From assembly GCA_936440205.1 (NCBI GenBank), contig OW387133.1, forward strand, positions 10,382,001 through 10,446,000: a stretch of DNA of 64,000 nucleotides, given 5' to 3'. The position numbers were made by a program, and so were the translations under genes. Shown in pieces: positions 52,101 to 58,009 of the stretch. Position 1 is the stretch's first letter. Each line of letters opens with the position of its first letter. Origin of the DNA: Lepidonotus clava. Its lineage: Eukaryota > Annelida > Polychaeta > Phyllodocida > Polynoidae. The notes beneath the pieces are model-generated. The model saw nothing but the letters and a program-made list of their open reading frames with translations. It had not been told where the DNA came from and searched no databases.

Positions 52101-55100
52101 CTACATTATGGTGAGGATATTTTGGTGTAACATTAGCTAGGTTGCTTCCGAATTTGATTGAGAGAATAACTGGTTATTGTTCTTGATATTTGGTTATTTT
52201 CATGATTCATGTAGGTATGATTGAGACTGTATCTCATCAACTGTTTGTAGAACTTTTGTATTTCATGTTGTTGAAAATATGGTTGATCATCAAAAAGAAA
52301 ATCTAATAGAGAGAAGGTGTGAGTAAAGGGAGAGGGGATGGGTAAGGGGAAGAGTGTGGGTAAGGGGAGAAGGGGTGGGTATTGGGGAGAGAGTGTAGAT
52401 ACGGGGAGAGGAGGTGGGTAAGAGGAAGAGTGTGTAGGTAAGGGGGGAGGGATTAGGTAAGGGGGGTGGGGAAGGGGAAAGAGGATGGGTAGGTAAGAGG
52501 GAGAGTGTGGGTAAGGGGAGAAGGGGTAGGTAAGGGTGACAGTGTGTAGGTAAGGGGAAGAGGTGTTAGGGAAGGGGGGAGGGGCTGGGGAAGGGGAAAG
52601 AGGTGGATGCGGGGGGAGGGAGTGGGAAATGGGGAGGGGGTTGGGCGAGGGAGAGGGGGTGAGTAAGGGTGAGAGGGAGTGGGTAAAGGGGAGAGGCTGT
52701 GAGCAAGGGAAGAGGGGGTCGGCAAAGAGGGAAGGGGTGCATAAGGGGAGAAGGGGTGGGTATAGGGAGAGGAGATGGGTAAGGGGGAGAGGTGGTGGGG
52801 AAGGGGGGAGAGGAGGTGGGGAAGGAGGGACAAGGCAGGTAAGGGGAGAGGAAGGTGGGTAAGGGGGAAAGGGCTTGATAAAGAAAGATAGTATGGGAAG
52901 GGGGAGAGGGATTGGGCGAATTTAAAAAAGGGGTGAGTGGGTAAGGAGAGGGAGGGTGGGTAAGGGGAGGGAAGGTGGTTAAAAGGAGAGAGGGTGGTGT
53001 AAGGGAAGAGGGACGGTGGGTTAGGGGAGAGGGAGTCCGTAAGAGGGGAGGGGGTTATTGCGGAGAGGACTGGCCATGGGAGAAGGGGGTGGGTAAGGGG
53101 GAGAAAGTGGTTAAGGGGAAGAGATGGGAGGTAAGGGGAGGGATTGGAGAGTGAGAGGGTAAGGGGAGAGGGAGGGGGGTTAGGGGAGAGGGAGTCCGTA
53201 AGAGGGGAGGGGGTTATTGCAGAGAGGACTGGCCATGGGAGAAGGGGGTGGGTAAGGGGGAGAAAGTGGTTTAAGGGAAGAGATGGGAGGTAGGGGGAGG
53301 GATTGGAGAATGGGTTGGTAAAGGGAGAGGGAGTGGGGGTGGGTATAAGGGGGCAGGGTGTGGGGGTAAACGGGTTGTTATCAGCCGCCCGGTGAGCTAC
53401 GGGCCCCGGGCCGACTGGAGGCTAATGACGATTTGGTGTGTTTGCAGGACGGCTTCCCGGAGCTGACTTATGAGGAGCTGGTGGCCAGTCCGGCCGGCAA
53501 ACTGAGGTAAGAAGCGAGCAGCTCGTGCCGCTATCGCCGCCGTCCAACGAGTCGCTCGGCAAATGCACATTAAATAGGATCCGGGCGGCCATTGTAAATA
53601 TGAATTATTGGCTTTCAACAAGCTTTCCCCCTCGCCACGCGCGCGGCCGCCACGCTGGCCATTGTGCGGCCGGGAATCACATAATTTACTCGGGCTAAGC
53701 GGATTAGAGGTGTTTTGTTGGCCGCGCGGCCCGCTGCTGGGCTCCCTTCGCCGCCACAGAAAGGAGGGACTCGGGGCCTGTAGGCGACCAGGCCGGACCG
53801 GGCGGGCGGGCCCGGCCCAAATGGCCCGACTAATGAAGTGCGATAAATGCACTTAGGCGGACGAAGGCAACACCGATCAGCCTCCAAAGACAAGTGGTGA
53901 ATAGAGGTAAGGAGAGGCCTTAAACGCCCGCCCAGAGATACCATTGTCGCCTGGCGAGGGGCGATAACCCCCGCGCGGCCGCCCCCTCCCCGCATGGAAA
54001 TTACAAAAATTAATCTGCGGCCGTTACAACACGCGCGCCATTTTACGTCTGTCAGTTTATGTAATATTGGCAGAGATAAGAAAACGCGCGCATTGTGCAT
54101 AATTATTTTCATGGAAAATTGTGAGCGGGGAGTCATTAATCACGCGGGGACGTCGGCGAGCGGCAGAAAACGCGCCGCTTGAGTTGCTCTTTGTGCGCGC
54201 CGCGCCGCGCAGGAAGCCGCCGCCCGGAAGCCCACACCCGCGCGGCAGGCAATTACCGCGCCAAGCAACTTTACCCGCGCGGCTTCCCCCACCCCGCCCA
54301 CCACCGCCTCCTCCTCCTGCCGCGCCGCGCTCCCCAGGAGGGCGGGCGGCCTCTGAATCTCAGCGCCACCTTTATCTCGTCACCCGAACTCCAGACCTCA
54401 ACTTTGGCAAAAAAAGTTTTAAAAAAAGGTTGTGTAAGAACACACACAAAAAAAGAATTCCGTAGTGACGTGCGGTGGATCGCCGCGCTCTCCACGCGTG
54501 AGACGGTCGCGCGGTAACGCGTTAGGGCTCACTCGGCAAACGGAAACTGACGATTCGCGAGTAATTAAACAGGGGAGCCAACTTCCTCTTATACTTGAGG
54601 CACGAACGTTTTACTTTCCTATTCACAAATCGCAGGCTGACATTTAAGTCTTGATCTTAGATCGTTTACAGGTGAACTGTTTAAAGTGACAAAGTAAAGC
54701 AATTATTTTGCTATACGCAAATGCACAAAATTATACTATCATCTGTTATACATCACCATACCATCATGATACTCCTGAATTCTAGGGATAGATGGATATC
54801 ATGAAATAGATTCCTAAATAGAACACACAAAGAAGTTAATTTCTCATATTACAAAACGTTTAATGCATTTTGGTGTCCCTTCATAAAGTACTTAATTGTT
54901 TATTGTTTTATTCATCAATAGGCCTTATCAATCATGATAGACCAGTCAGTATCTAGATTTCGCTTCTACGTGCTACTTAACGAGTCAAACCTCCCATGAG
55001 AGTTTCTTAAAGATCTCATCATGTCTAGGCATAGCAGATGTCAAAATCGGGGTCAGTGACAAGTTACTACCTACTGGTACTCTCACGGAGGTTTTGGTGT

Positions 55101-55244
55101 CATAGTAGCAGTTTTAGCGGCTATGCAATAATGTTCTTGTTTATCAAAGATATATAATCCTCTTTCAGATGGCTCGAAAGTATGAACAAGTACGGCATGT
55201 GCGTCCTGAAGGATGTACCGCCAGAAGACGGAATGGTAAAAAAG
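18958..55244 (+). CDS. Gamma-butyrobetaine/trimethyllysine dioxygenase family gene, 5' part (six coding exons)
   Basis: Joining 18958-19142, 40658-40755, 43381-43508, 48151-48287, 53448-53506 and 55169-55244 (coding from 18969) gives 224 residues with no internal stop; exon phases 0, 2, 1, 0, 2, 0 agree at every junction. Family members are Fe(II)/2-oxoglutarate hydroxylases that make carnitine: trimethyllysine hydroxylase in mitochondria, butyrobetaine hydroxylase in cytosol. Residues 1-58 look like a mitochondrial leader. FHACWLRHNCHCADC (about 92-106) is the family's N-terminal zinc domain, and its CxCxxC is the BBOX-type ligand set. PDHVTVVPVDFLWENVYS matches the segment carrying the zinc His. 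WLESMNKYGMCVLKDVPPED opens the catalytic domain. The HxD...H iron site would lie in exons to the right, outside the window. CxCxxC favours BBOX; the leader and the VPPE segment favour TMLH. Confidence 0.88.
19147..19560. repeat. Three-copy tandem repeat, period about 140-150 bp
   Basis: Units starting near 19150, 19300 and 19437 share cttatat...tgacaa.attgttttgaggctgtcat.atatatcataacctac and a C-rich tail. The array begins within 10 bases of the exon 1 donor. Confidence 0.7.
19923..20215. repeat. GAG/AGG-rich simple repeats and short direct repeats
   Basis: (GGA)n-type tracts at 19950-19972 and 20185-20214 flank a gagacgctgg direct repeat. They lie in intron 1. The acidic and basic frames across them are repeat artefacts. 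Confidence 0.7.
22051..23035 (+). mobile_element. Solo LTR, Gypsy-like family, copy 2, inside the minisatellite
   Basis: A 985-bp repeat starts TGTGATGAA and ends AACGTCACA, with a 4-bp CAAC target duplication (22047-22050 and 23036-23039). It is the reverse complement of the element at 24-1001 with similar length and layout. A TATA-like gtatataaaggggcgg near 22347 is followed by ccgaataaacg near 22372. The two copies have diverged by substitutions and small indels, so insertion is not very recent. Only the terminal repeat remains. Confidence 0.8.
24376..24682 (+). repeat. tRNA-like SINE, copy 2, inside the minisatellite
   Basis: In this orientation the head is at the left: an A-box-like taggcccccagtgg (about 24400) and a B-box-like ggttcaattcc (about 24475). 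The tail ends acccaacactcactcactc. Flanking copies of the minisatellite unit (cctcccccaatcacc at 24361-24375 and cctaccccaatacacc at 24683-24698) act as a target duplication, so insertion was into the array. Confidence 0.75.
24840..25040. mobile_element. CAGTGG-type interspersed element, copy
   Basis: It contains the diagnostic series gtccgaaatattt, acaatcagtag.atttcagtatctcatttcaatattt, tccactgctgtttggtc. The right end is the inverted complement of the GACCAAAACGCAGTGG start seen at 48.3 kb. The left end is blurred against the minisatellite. Confidence 0.5.
25240..25900. other. GC-rich island with homeodomain-type TAAT cores, candidate regulatory DNA
   Basis: Unique sequence in intron 1 with many CG dinucleotides, interspersed with attaattg, tttattaggc, ttaattagg and gtttaattagg words. 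No coding exon with splice sites was found. The composition contrasts with the surrounding AT-rich intron. The enhancer-like reading is inferred. Confidence 0.4.
26797..26816. repeat. Poly-G tract
   Basis: An uninterrupted run of about 20 G in intron 1. It is likely length-variable and error-prone in assembly. Confidence 0.9.
26826..27200. mobile_element. Inverted-repeat element with CCCACTGCCRAAC ends
   Basis: CCCACTGCCAAAC (from 26838) and GTTCGGCAGTGGG (27176-27188) are inverted with one mismatch. Weaker inverted similarity extends outward to CTTGAA...TTCAAG. The interior is non-coding with repeated ccgcccccct...ttttg words. It is probably a MITE; no target duplication was established. 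Confidence 0.5.
27200..29650. other. Intron 1 stretch without recognised feature
   Basis: AT-rich unique sequence. Apart from the CTCF-like motif at 29136-29150 I see no exon, RNA gene or repeat that can be supported. Confidence 0.4.
29136..29150 (-). promoter_or_regulatory. CTCF-like motif
   Basis: The minus strand reads GACCAGGTGGCGCTA, a close match to the CTCF core including the AGGTGGCGC block shared by fly and vertebrate CTCF. It lies in intron 1. Confidence 0.5.
29660..31490 (+). repeat. Tandem array of an exon-like segment (about four copies)
   Basis: Units of about 440-475 bp contain gggcgctttctgacagcacactgg (near 30148, 30587 and 31062), then a plus-strand coding-like stretch and a linker (ctaatcactgta.tagtactagtgtaag). 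An earlier partial copy starts near 29928. The last copy stays open for about 130 codons (31048-31446), with PPFSDYLSRSEPLQELLNQV and a Pro/Ser/Gln-rich end. Earlier copies carry similar but interrupted text (PPFSDYLSSSEPLQELVNLV). I do not recognise the protein. It may be a decayed gene fragment or exapted exon amplified in intron 1; no clear flanking splice pair was found. Confidence 0.5.
29754..29799. repeat. 18-bp stem hairpin
   Basis: AACAATGATCTGCCTGTC and GACAGGCAGATCACTGTT pair with one mismatch (G-U in RNA) around a 10-nt loop. It lies at the left edge of the tandem array. Stem length is at the lower limit for a microRNA precursor; a foldback-element core is as likely. Confidence 0.5.
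31566..31700. mobile_element. Fragment of a CAGGGTTCCCAC-type element
   Basis: ccagggttcccactgt is followed by repeated cagggaaaat words. This resembles one end of the widespread non-autonomous elements whose other relative is the CAGGGTGCCCACGC element at 35408. No opposite terminus was found, so this may be truncated. Confidence 0.3.
32499..33073. mobile_element. MITE of the GGCCTTCCATTAAGTACGTA family, interrupted by another MITE
   Basis: The left end aggccttccattaa and the right end tgtactaaatagaaggcccct are inverted. The interior has the diagnostic pair of C-runs separated by ttgaccaaagtacgtattgg and acagaaacatat. The TTAA in the left terminus received the element at 32512-32877; removing it restores ccattaagtaagtacgc. 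Relatives are at 34332-34455 and 40796-40972. Confidence 0.7.
32512..32877. mobile_element. TTAA-flanked (piggyBac-like) MITE nested in another MITE
   Basis: Termini CCCTTTCCAC and GTGGAAAGGG are flanked on both sides by TTAA (32508-32511 and 32878-32881), the target signature of piggyBac and Kolobok transposons; the CCC start fits piggyBac. The first 100 bases carry three cgccagatgc.ttgaggcatc repeats (32525-32612), each with an internal GATGC/GCATC dyad. No transposase is encoded. Confidence 0.75.
33330..33580. repeat. AT-rich short tandem repeats
   Basis: Mixtures of tatacatgtc, tatatata and atatcatat repeats and dyads in intron 1. Confidence 0.7.
34332..34455. mobile_element. GGCCTTCCATTAAGTACGTA-family MITE, truncated copy
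   Basis: ggggccttccatttattatgtac, a C-run, ctggactaaagtacgaatt, acaggaacatacgcaaattttcaaaaatc and a second C-run occur in the family order. The right inverted terminus is missing. Confidence 0.6.
34663..34693 (+). repeat. G-rich tract with quadruplex potential
   Basis: Four or more runs of at least four G separated by single T occur within 30 bases, meeting the usual sequence rule for an intramolecular G-quadruplex on the plus (non-template) strand of intron 1. Confidence 0.6.
34866..35093. mobile_element. CAGTGG-type interspersed element, copy
   Basis: It begins aaaacgcagtgggaattcagtg, continues with ccagtgtgggtacagtgg, atcagtatgtccgaaatattt and gtagctcatttgaatattta, and ends tccgctgtcgtttgttc. 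The right end is degenerate relative to 25.0 kb. Non-coding. Confidence 0.55.
35304..35939 (-). repeat. tRNA-like SINE, copy 3, interrupted by a MITE
   Basis: The SINE text is the same as at 1116-1425. It is flanked by an exact 11-bp target duplication GGACCAGAGAG (35293-35303 and 35940-35950). The element at 35408-35730 splits it; without that insert the SINE would be about 313 bp, like the other copies. Confidence 0.85.
35408..35730. mobile_element. MITE with CAGGGTGCCCACGC termini, nested in the SINE
   Basis: Perfect 14-bp inverted termini CAGGGTGCCCACGC / GCGTGGGCACCCTG are flanked by 5-bp CTATG duplications (35403-35407 and 35731-35735). The uninterrupted SINE copies have one tctatgagatg here, confirming the insertion point. 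The interior consists of gtcttaaaaaggtcttaaatt repeats in both arms. Non-autonomous; superfamily uncertain. Confidence 0.85.
35951..38780. other. Intron 1 stretch, one small foldback element
   Basis: Apart from the palindromic element at 36284-36451, this is AT-rich unique sequence in which I see no exon, RNA gene or repeat family. Confidence 0.4.
36284..36451. mobile_element. Short palindromic element with CGGGCCCCCACTGGCC ends
   Basis: CGGGCCCCCACTGGCC and GGCCAGTGGGGACCCG are inverted with one mismatch. Inner segments (ctgaccaaagttatagtcgctctt and aagagtgactaactttagttgg) are also roughly inverted, so most of the unit folds back. It is probably a foldback MITE. Confidence 0.55.
38790..39660. 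repeat. Three-copy tandem repeat, period about 348 bp, each with a hairpin
   Basis: Anchors ctgctgtcac at 38819, 39165 and 39515 are followed by matching text (atgcccaa.g.acc, ttcatag.c.aggatagtttgg, ttgacctt, cccctac.tatgcactattga). In the first copy ctgctgtcac pairs perfectly with gtgacagcag (38850-38859) around 21 bases; the stem is weaker in the later copies. The third copy is truncated. Confidence 0.8.
39981..39995 (-). promoter_or_regulatory. CTCF-like motif
   Basis: The minus strand reads GCCACAGGGGGCGTC, matching the CTCF core at most informative positions. It lies about 660 bp upstream of the second coding exon. Confidence 0.4.
40179..40226 (+). CDS. Possible 48-nt cassette exon of the dioxygenase gene
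   Basis: A strong acceptor (tctctggatttcttgcag) and donor (GTAAGG) bound 48 bases, a multiple of three. In phase 0, which both neighbours require, it is open and would insert 16 residues (RCCRVTGRLQSTKVNM) between leader and zinc domain. I know no counterpart in the family, so it may be a decoy pair or a UTR/alternative exon. Confidence 0.25.
40658..40755 (+). CDS. Dioxygenase gene, second coding exon
   Basis: Acceptor cttttctag, donor GTAAGG, 98 nt, enters in phase 0 and leaves two bases. It encodes EEKNATDELACRVTLSDDRR then QVEISEVKGRTAR, the short beta-strand segment that precedes the WLRxNC motif in the family. Confidence 0.8.
40796..40972. mobile_element. GGCCTTCCATTAAGTACGTA-family MITE, complete copy
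   Basis: GGCCTTCCATTAAGTACGTA and TACGTACTTAATGGAAGGC are inverted termini. The interior holds two C-runs separated by ttggaccaaagttcgcattgg. It is 41 bp downstream of the second coding exon's donor. Confidence 0.85.
41057..41088. repeat. Perfect 13-bp stem hairpin
   Basis: TTTTCTTCCCTTC and GAAGGGAAGAAAA flank a 6-nt loop in intron 2. The loop is small and the stem short, so a simple foldback is likelier than an RNA gene. Confidence 0.5.
41090..43380. other. Intron 2, no further feature recognised
   Basis: Unique sequence, with a modestly GC-rich block at about 43085-43320 next to the exon. No splice-consistent coding besides the bounding exons. Confidence 0.4.
43381..43508 (+). CDS. Dioxygenase gene, third coding exon (zinc-domain exon)
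   Basis: Acceptor ctacctgcggtag, donor GTAAGC, 128 nt. The first base completes an AGG Arg codon, then FHACWLRHNCHCADC follows. WLRxNC is the family signature. Cys in the order CxCxxC corresponds to three zinc ligands in human BBOX1; the fourth ligand (His) is expected in the next exon. This is the most diagnostic exon of the gene. Confidence 0.88.
43533..43903. mobile_element. TTAA-flanked MITE immediately after a splice donor
   Basis: TTAA (43529-43532 and 43904-43907) flanks termini GGGAGCCAAAAGCAATG / CATTGCTTTTGGCTCCC (17 bp, perfect). The 371-bp interior is non-coding. It inserted about 20 bases beyond the donor of the third coding exon. TTAA targeting points to a piggyBac- or Kolobok-type transposase supplied in trans. 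Confidence 0.8.
44870..45500. other. GC-rich island in intron 3 with CTCF-like motif, candidate regulatory DNA
   Basis: CG-dense unique sequence with TAAT-type and ACAAAG (SOX/TCF-like) words, a CCGG tandem (45130-45153) and tgttaattcacgtgg. No open exon was found. The regulatory role is inferred from composition. Confidence 0.4.
44995..45008 (-). promoter_or_regulatory. CTCF-like motif
   Basis: The minus strand reads CCGCTAGATGGCGC, including the AGATGGCGC block of the CTCF consensus. It lies within a GC-rich island of intron 3. Confidence 0.5.
46129..46602 (-). CDS. Unrecognised 157-codon open frame (possible decayed gene or element fragment)
   Basis: The frame starts MPCPQPTIKPSHLIVPTGG, has balanced amino-acid use with no simple repeats, and ends in a basic segment. 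It contains a short hydrophilic RERMRRRNCPP motif and an EGLEKLALLLEKG helix-like part. There is no signal peptide, no membrane segment and no family motif I can name. It lies antisense in intron 3 of the dioxygenase gene. It could be a fragment of a mobile-element protein, a pseudogene or chance. Confidence 0.25.
   Translation of the reverse strand: MPCPQPTIKPSHLIVPTGGRVRVRCSAIAGGNNVYSFDLQIDSNSEVNVAGSVPTPFFPIAGYDGSSASGDGVGPAFREVIFLSDPPNRERMRRRNCPPKKANLEGLEKLALLLEKGLLTDKPICTWIPANLSIPKTSLEVGKKPEWPLRKRYNMSV
46760..48150. other. Intron 3 right part, nothing recognised
   Basis: AT-rich unique sequence up to the acceptor ccttttgttttcag. No repeat family or RNA gene was supported. Confidence 0.4.
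48151..48287 (+). CDS. Dioxygenase gene, fourth coding exon
   Basis: Acceptor ttgttttcag, donor GTAAGC, 137 nt, enters one base into a codon and leaves in phase 0. It encodes GSDLHVHLEEEPDHVTVVPV and then DFLWENVYSRETLGEAERL. The P-D-H stretch aligns with the family segment holding the fourth zinc ligand, and DFLWENVYS with the following W-L helix. Confidence 0.88.
48316..49252. mobile_element. CAGTGG-type element split by a TTAA MITE
   Basis: The left end gaccaaaacgcagtgg begins 28 bases after the exon donor. The diagnostic catgtccgaaatattt-like series continues to 48503, and the right part (atatttcggacatactgat...cactgct) resumes at 49216. The insert at 48508-49211 separates them. Confidence 0.65.
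48508..49211. mobile_element. Palindromic TTAA-flanked MITE (about 700 bp)
   Basis: TTAA (48504-48507 and 49212-49215) flanks GGATAGACAATACCTCT / AGAGGTGTTGTCTATCC ends. Internal pairs (ggaagcgtgtctcagatttt with its complement near 48904; cacttttattttttgaacatg with catgttcaaaaagtaaaagtg) show that both halves are inverted copies around a centre near 48860. A transcript would fold into a stem of about 350 bp. Confidence 0.8.
49260..50040. other. Intron 4 left part, nothing recognised
   Basis: AT-rich unique sequence with no supported feature. Confidence 0.4.
50040..51290. other. CpG-rich island in intron 4
   Basis: Long stretches of gcgccg/cgcgcc words (especially 50090-50430 and 50700-51260) alternate with TAAT-type words (gcgaattaatacc, cattaacaatcattatt). 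A CTCF-like motif sits at 51066. Open frames here come from high GC; none has splice support or family similarity. It could be an alternative promoter or regulatory island. Confidence 0.4.
51066..51080 (+). promoter_or_regulatory. CTCF-like motif
   Basis: The plus strand reads CCTCCAGGGGGCGCG, close to the CTCF core. It is in the CpG-rich island of intron 4, the first plus-oriented site in the window. Confidence 0.45.
51291..52309. other. Intron 4 middle part, nothing firm
   Basis: Mostly AT-rich unique sequence, with a G-rich stretch 51900-52080 that has open frames on both strands but no splice or family support. Confidence 0.4.
52310..53370 (+). repeat. Purine-strand tandem repeat (gggtaaggggagagg type)
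   Basis: About 1 kb of nearly pure G/A on the plus strand, with T mostly in gggtaagggg units of 15-30 bp. A larger duplicate of about 170 bp is visible (gggagtccgtaagaggggagg at 53030 and 53189). It ends about 80 bp before the acceptor of the fifth coding exon. Such tracts can form triplexes, and each gtaagg resembles a donor site. Confidence 0.9.
53448..53506 (+). CDS. Dioxygenase gene, fifth coding exon
   Basis: Acceptor ggtgtgtttgcag, donor GTAAGA, 59 nt, enters in phase 0 and leaves two bases. It encodes DGFPELTYEELVASPAGKL, matching the LPTLDFEDVL-type linker that precedes the catalytic domain in the family. Confidence 0.8.
53507..54540. other. CpG-rich island in intron 5
   Basis: Starts at the exon donor and runs to about 54540. 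Very CG-rich, with cgcgcggccgcc-type words interspersed with aattaatctgcgg, attaatcacgcg and cacataatttactcgg. No splice-supported coding. A candidate regulatory or alternative-promoter island. Confidence 0.4.
55169..55244 (+). CDS. Dioxygenase gene, sixth coding exon (start of catalytic domain)
   Basis: Acceptor tcctctttcag, donor GTAGGC, 76 nt, completes an AGA Arg codon and leaves in phase 0. It encodes WLESMNKYGMCVLKDVPPED then GMVKK, matching the WLxxLxxxGIVxLxGxP segment that opens the Fe(II)/2-oxoglutarate fold. No following family exon was found before 64000. Confidence 0.88.
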
Positions 55245-55544
55245 GTAGGCATCATTATGTCCCCAAAATAAAAATGATGGTTCTCGCTGTTACTATAATT
55301 TCCAATTTATCTAGAAGTCTTGCCTGTTGTTGTTCCCAGTTTTCGAATTAAAGGAAAAATGTTAATGTAGGTTTAGTTTTTTTAAAAAAAAAACACTATA
55401 AGACGTAGTTGACAGGTAAAGTTAGTTTCAAAAGACACTTTGACGTAAACTACATATGCTAAGTTTAAAAGACACTTATATGTATCATACATGTAAGCTG
55501 AAATTTAAGAGACACCTGGATTAAGTATACCTATGAACCTAGTT

Positions 55545-56500
55545 TTAAGATACACTTTGACGTAGACCACATGCACCATAGATTAAAATTGAGACAATTT
55601 CCGGAGTTGTCCAACGTCCAATTAGATGTCACACACAGGACCCTGAGTCAAGAGGGTCCTATACAACGTGCTTCGGTATGACGTCTGTCCTAAATTAAAG
55701 ATATTGCCAAATTGTGCAGCATCATGGAGAATTGAAGTTAATGACGAAGAGCATTGCTTCACGTGTACATGTGAATGACATGGAATGATTTGTTCATAAA
55801 GAGTCTGATATAATTTGAAAAATGATTTTAGGTATTTCTAAAATGCTACAAGTTCATATCTTCTTTGCTCACACTTGGTTGTAATCTTTAGGTCTAAATT
55901 TCACGAATAGATGTATTTTGTTATTTTAATTGTTCTTTAACCTGAAAAATATAGCTTTCACTCTTCCATGTATTTCGAATCTAACTAACGATCGTGCAGG
56001 TTTTGTTCCAAGTGTTAAAGTGTTAGTACTTGAAGAACATTTGTAATATAAGCTGAGGTTTAAAAAACCCATTAAAATGTATATATGTAAGGTCGGTTTT
56101 AAGTGACACATATATATGTGTAAATTTGAGTTTTGAAATACACTTTGACGAAGTATATACATGCATCATAGCTTGAAATTGAGACAGTGTCCAATAAGAT
56201 GTCATACACAGGTCCCTGTGACAAGAGGTTCCAGAACAACGTGCTTCAGTATGACGTCTGTCCTAGATTAACAATCAAATATTGCCAAATTGAGCAGCGT
56301 CAGGACAATTATAATTAATGACAAAGAACAGTCCACACTGCAAATGTGAATGACATGGTATGATCTGTTCATTAAGAATATGACTTTAAGATCACTTTAT
56401 GTACTTTTAAAAGTTTTAAGCTTAACCTTTTTCGCATACACTTTGCCATAATCCTTCGTGTCTAAATTTCACGAACGTATGTATGGTGTTATACCAATTG
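55545..56500. repeat. Tandem duplication, period about 570-590 bp
   Basis: The segments 55545-55910 and 56130-56490 align over most of their length: cactttgacg.ag, ttgagaca.t, gtgctt..gtatgacgtctgtcc, atattgccaaatt, gtgaatgacatgg. Non-coding. Confidence 0.75.
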
Positions 56501-57295
56501 CTCAGATACTAAACTGATATAGAAAGACAGTTAACTTTATCAACAAGAAAGTTAAACGGGACATAGGTAGTTGATTTTCAATACGTAGCGTATAAATCAA
56601 CCTATCCATTGGTGTTTCACCGTGTGAGTAGTATACAGAAAAAGCATTGAATCAGGTAACGTGGATGCAGTTTACGAAATGCTCTGCCCACGTTGTTTCA
56701 TAAACTATATTAGCAGTTTCTTGTATAACAACTTTTGATTTTGATCCTTAGTGTACTTGACAACTTAAAACCTTGACCTGGAATCGGGGAGGAGAGGGTA
56801 TTTTTACGTTAAATTAAAAAAACTGTTTTCATTATAAAAAAGTAAGTGAACTTTGATGTACAAGTATAAGCAATTGAATGCTAACGCACTTTACAAGCCT
56901 TATATTACGCCAGTATTCAGAACTTGAAGTATTCATACCTTATTCGAAGATACGTGTAGACGCGTTCCTGTATTATTGTACTGGTACGAAATTGACCCTT
57001 TCCTCAATAGGCCGACAGGCTTGGACATGTGAGTAGTATAGTGAAAGACGCAGAAACATCAGGTAACATATTGAAGAATGCATCAATATTTCAAATCAAC
57101 CGTCTTCATGTGATCACATCAACTAATTAATATTCAATTAAGGCTCTTGTTCTAAGAACACCCAATCATCAAACATCCATCCACTTGACCCTAATATCCA
57201 AAAGCAAAATACCGTATTTTGCTACAGACAGATCGCTTTTAAATTTCAGTTAGTAATAGTATTGATCGTCATCATCAAGTCACAGAATCTGCTCC

Positions 57296-57955
57296 ATGAA
57301 AACGTTAAACACTATGTACATATTTCATACGATTACAACAAACACTATGTACATAATTCATACGACAAATTTAAACACTACGTACATATTTCATGCGATA
57401 ACAACAAACAATACATAATATTTCATACGATAACATTAAACACTACGTACATATTTCATACGATAACATTAAACACTATGTACATAATTCATATGACAAC
57501 ATTAAACACTACGTACATAGTTCATACAATAACATTAAACAGTACAGATAACATTAAACACTACGTACATATTTCATACGATAACAACAAATCATATGTA
57601 CATATTTCATACGATAACATTAAACACTACATACATATTTCATACGACAACATTAAACACTACGTACATATTTCATATAACATTAAACACTACATAAATA
57701 GTTCATATGATAACTTTAAACACTACGTGCATAGTTCATACGATAATATCAAACACTACATACATATTTCATATGTTAACAACAAACACTACGTACATAT
57801 TTCATACAATAACTACAAACACTATGTACATATTTCATACAATAACATTAAACACTACTTCATATTTCATATATTACATATTTCATATGATAACATTAAA
57901 CACTACGTACATATTTCATACAATAACATTAAACACTACATACATATTTCAGACA
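57296..57955. repeat. Minisatellite, unit 33 bp
   Basis: About twenty units of acactacgtacatatttcat plus acgataacattaa. Because 33 is a multiple of three, one frame stays open for 265 codons with an 11-residue repeat (HYVHISYDNIK). A few 24- and 30-bp variant units break the register. Treated as repeat, not gene. Confidence 0.9.
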
Positions 57956-58009
57956 GGCCCTCTCCCCTTATAATAAGTACTACTGCCCCCCCCCCCCCCA
58001 GGAGGCCCG

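Noticed and set aside
52453-52862. Open frames of 126 and 99 codons on opposite strands
   Set aside because: Low-complexity Pro/Ser/Leu and Gly/Glu/Arg text from the purine repeat.
54361-54376. CTCF-like cagcgccaccttt
   Set aside because: Only the AGGTGGCGCTG half matches on the minus strand; the upstream CCA part is absent, so it was not counted.
50022-54517. Several Arg/Ala/Gly-rich frames of 60-173 codons
   Set aside because: CpG-rich DNA lacks stops on both strands; none has splice-site pairs in phase with the dioxygenase or any family signature.
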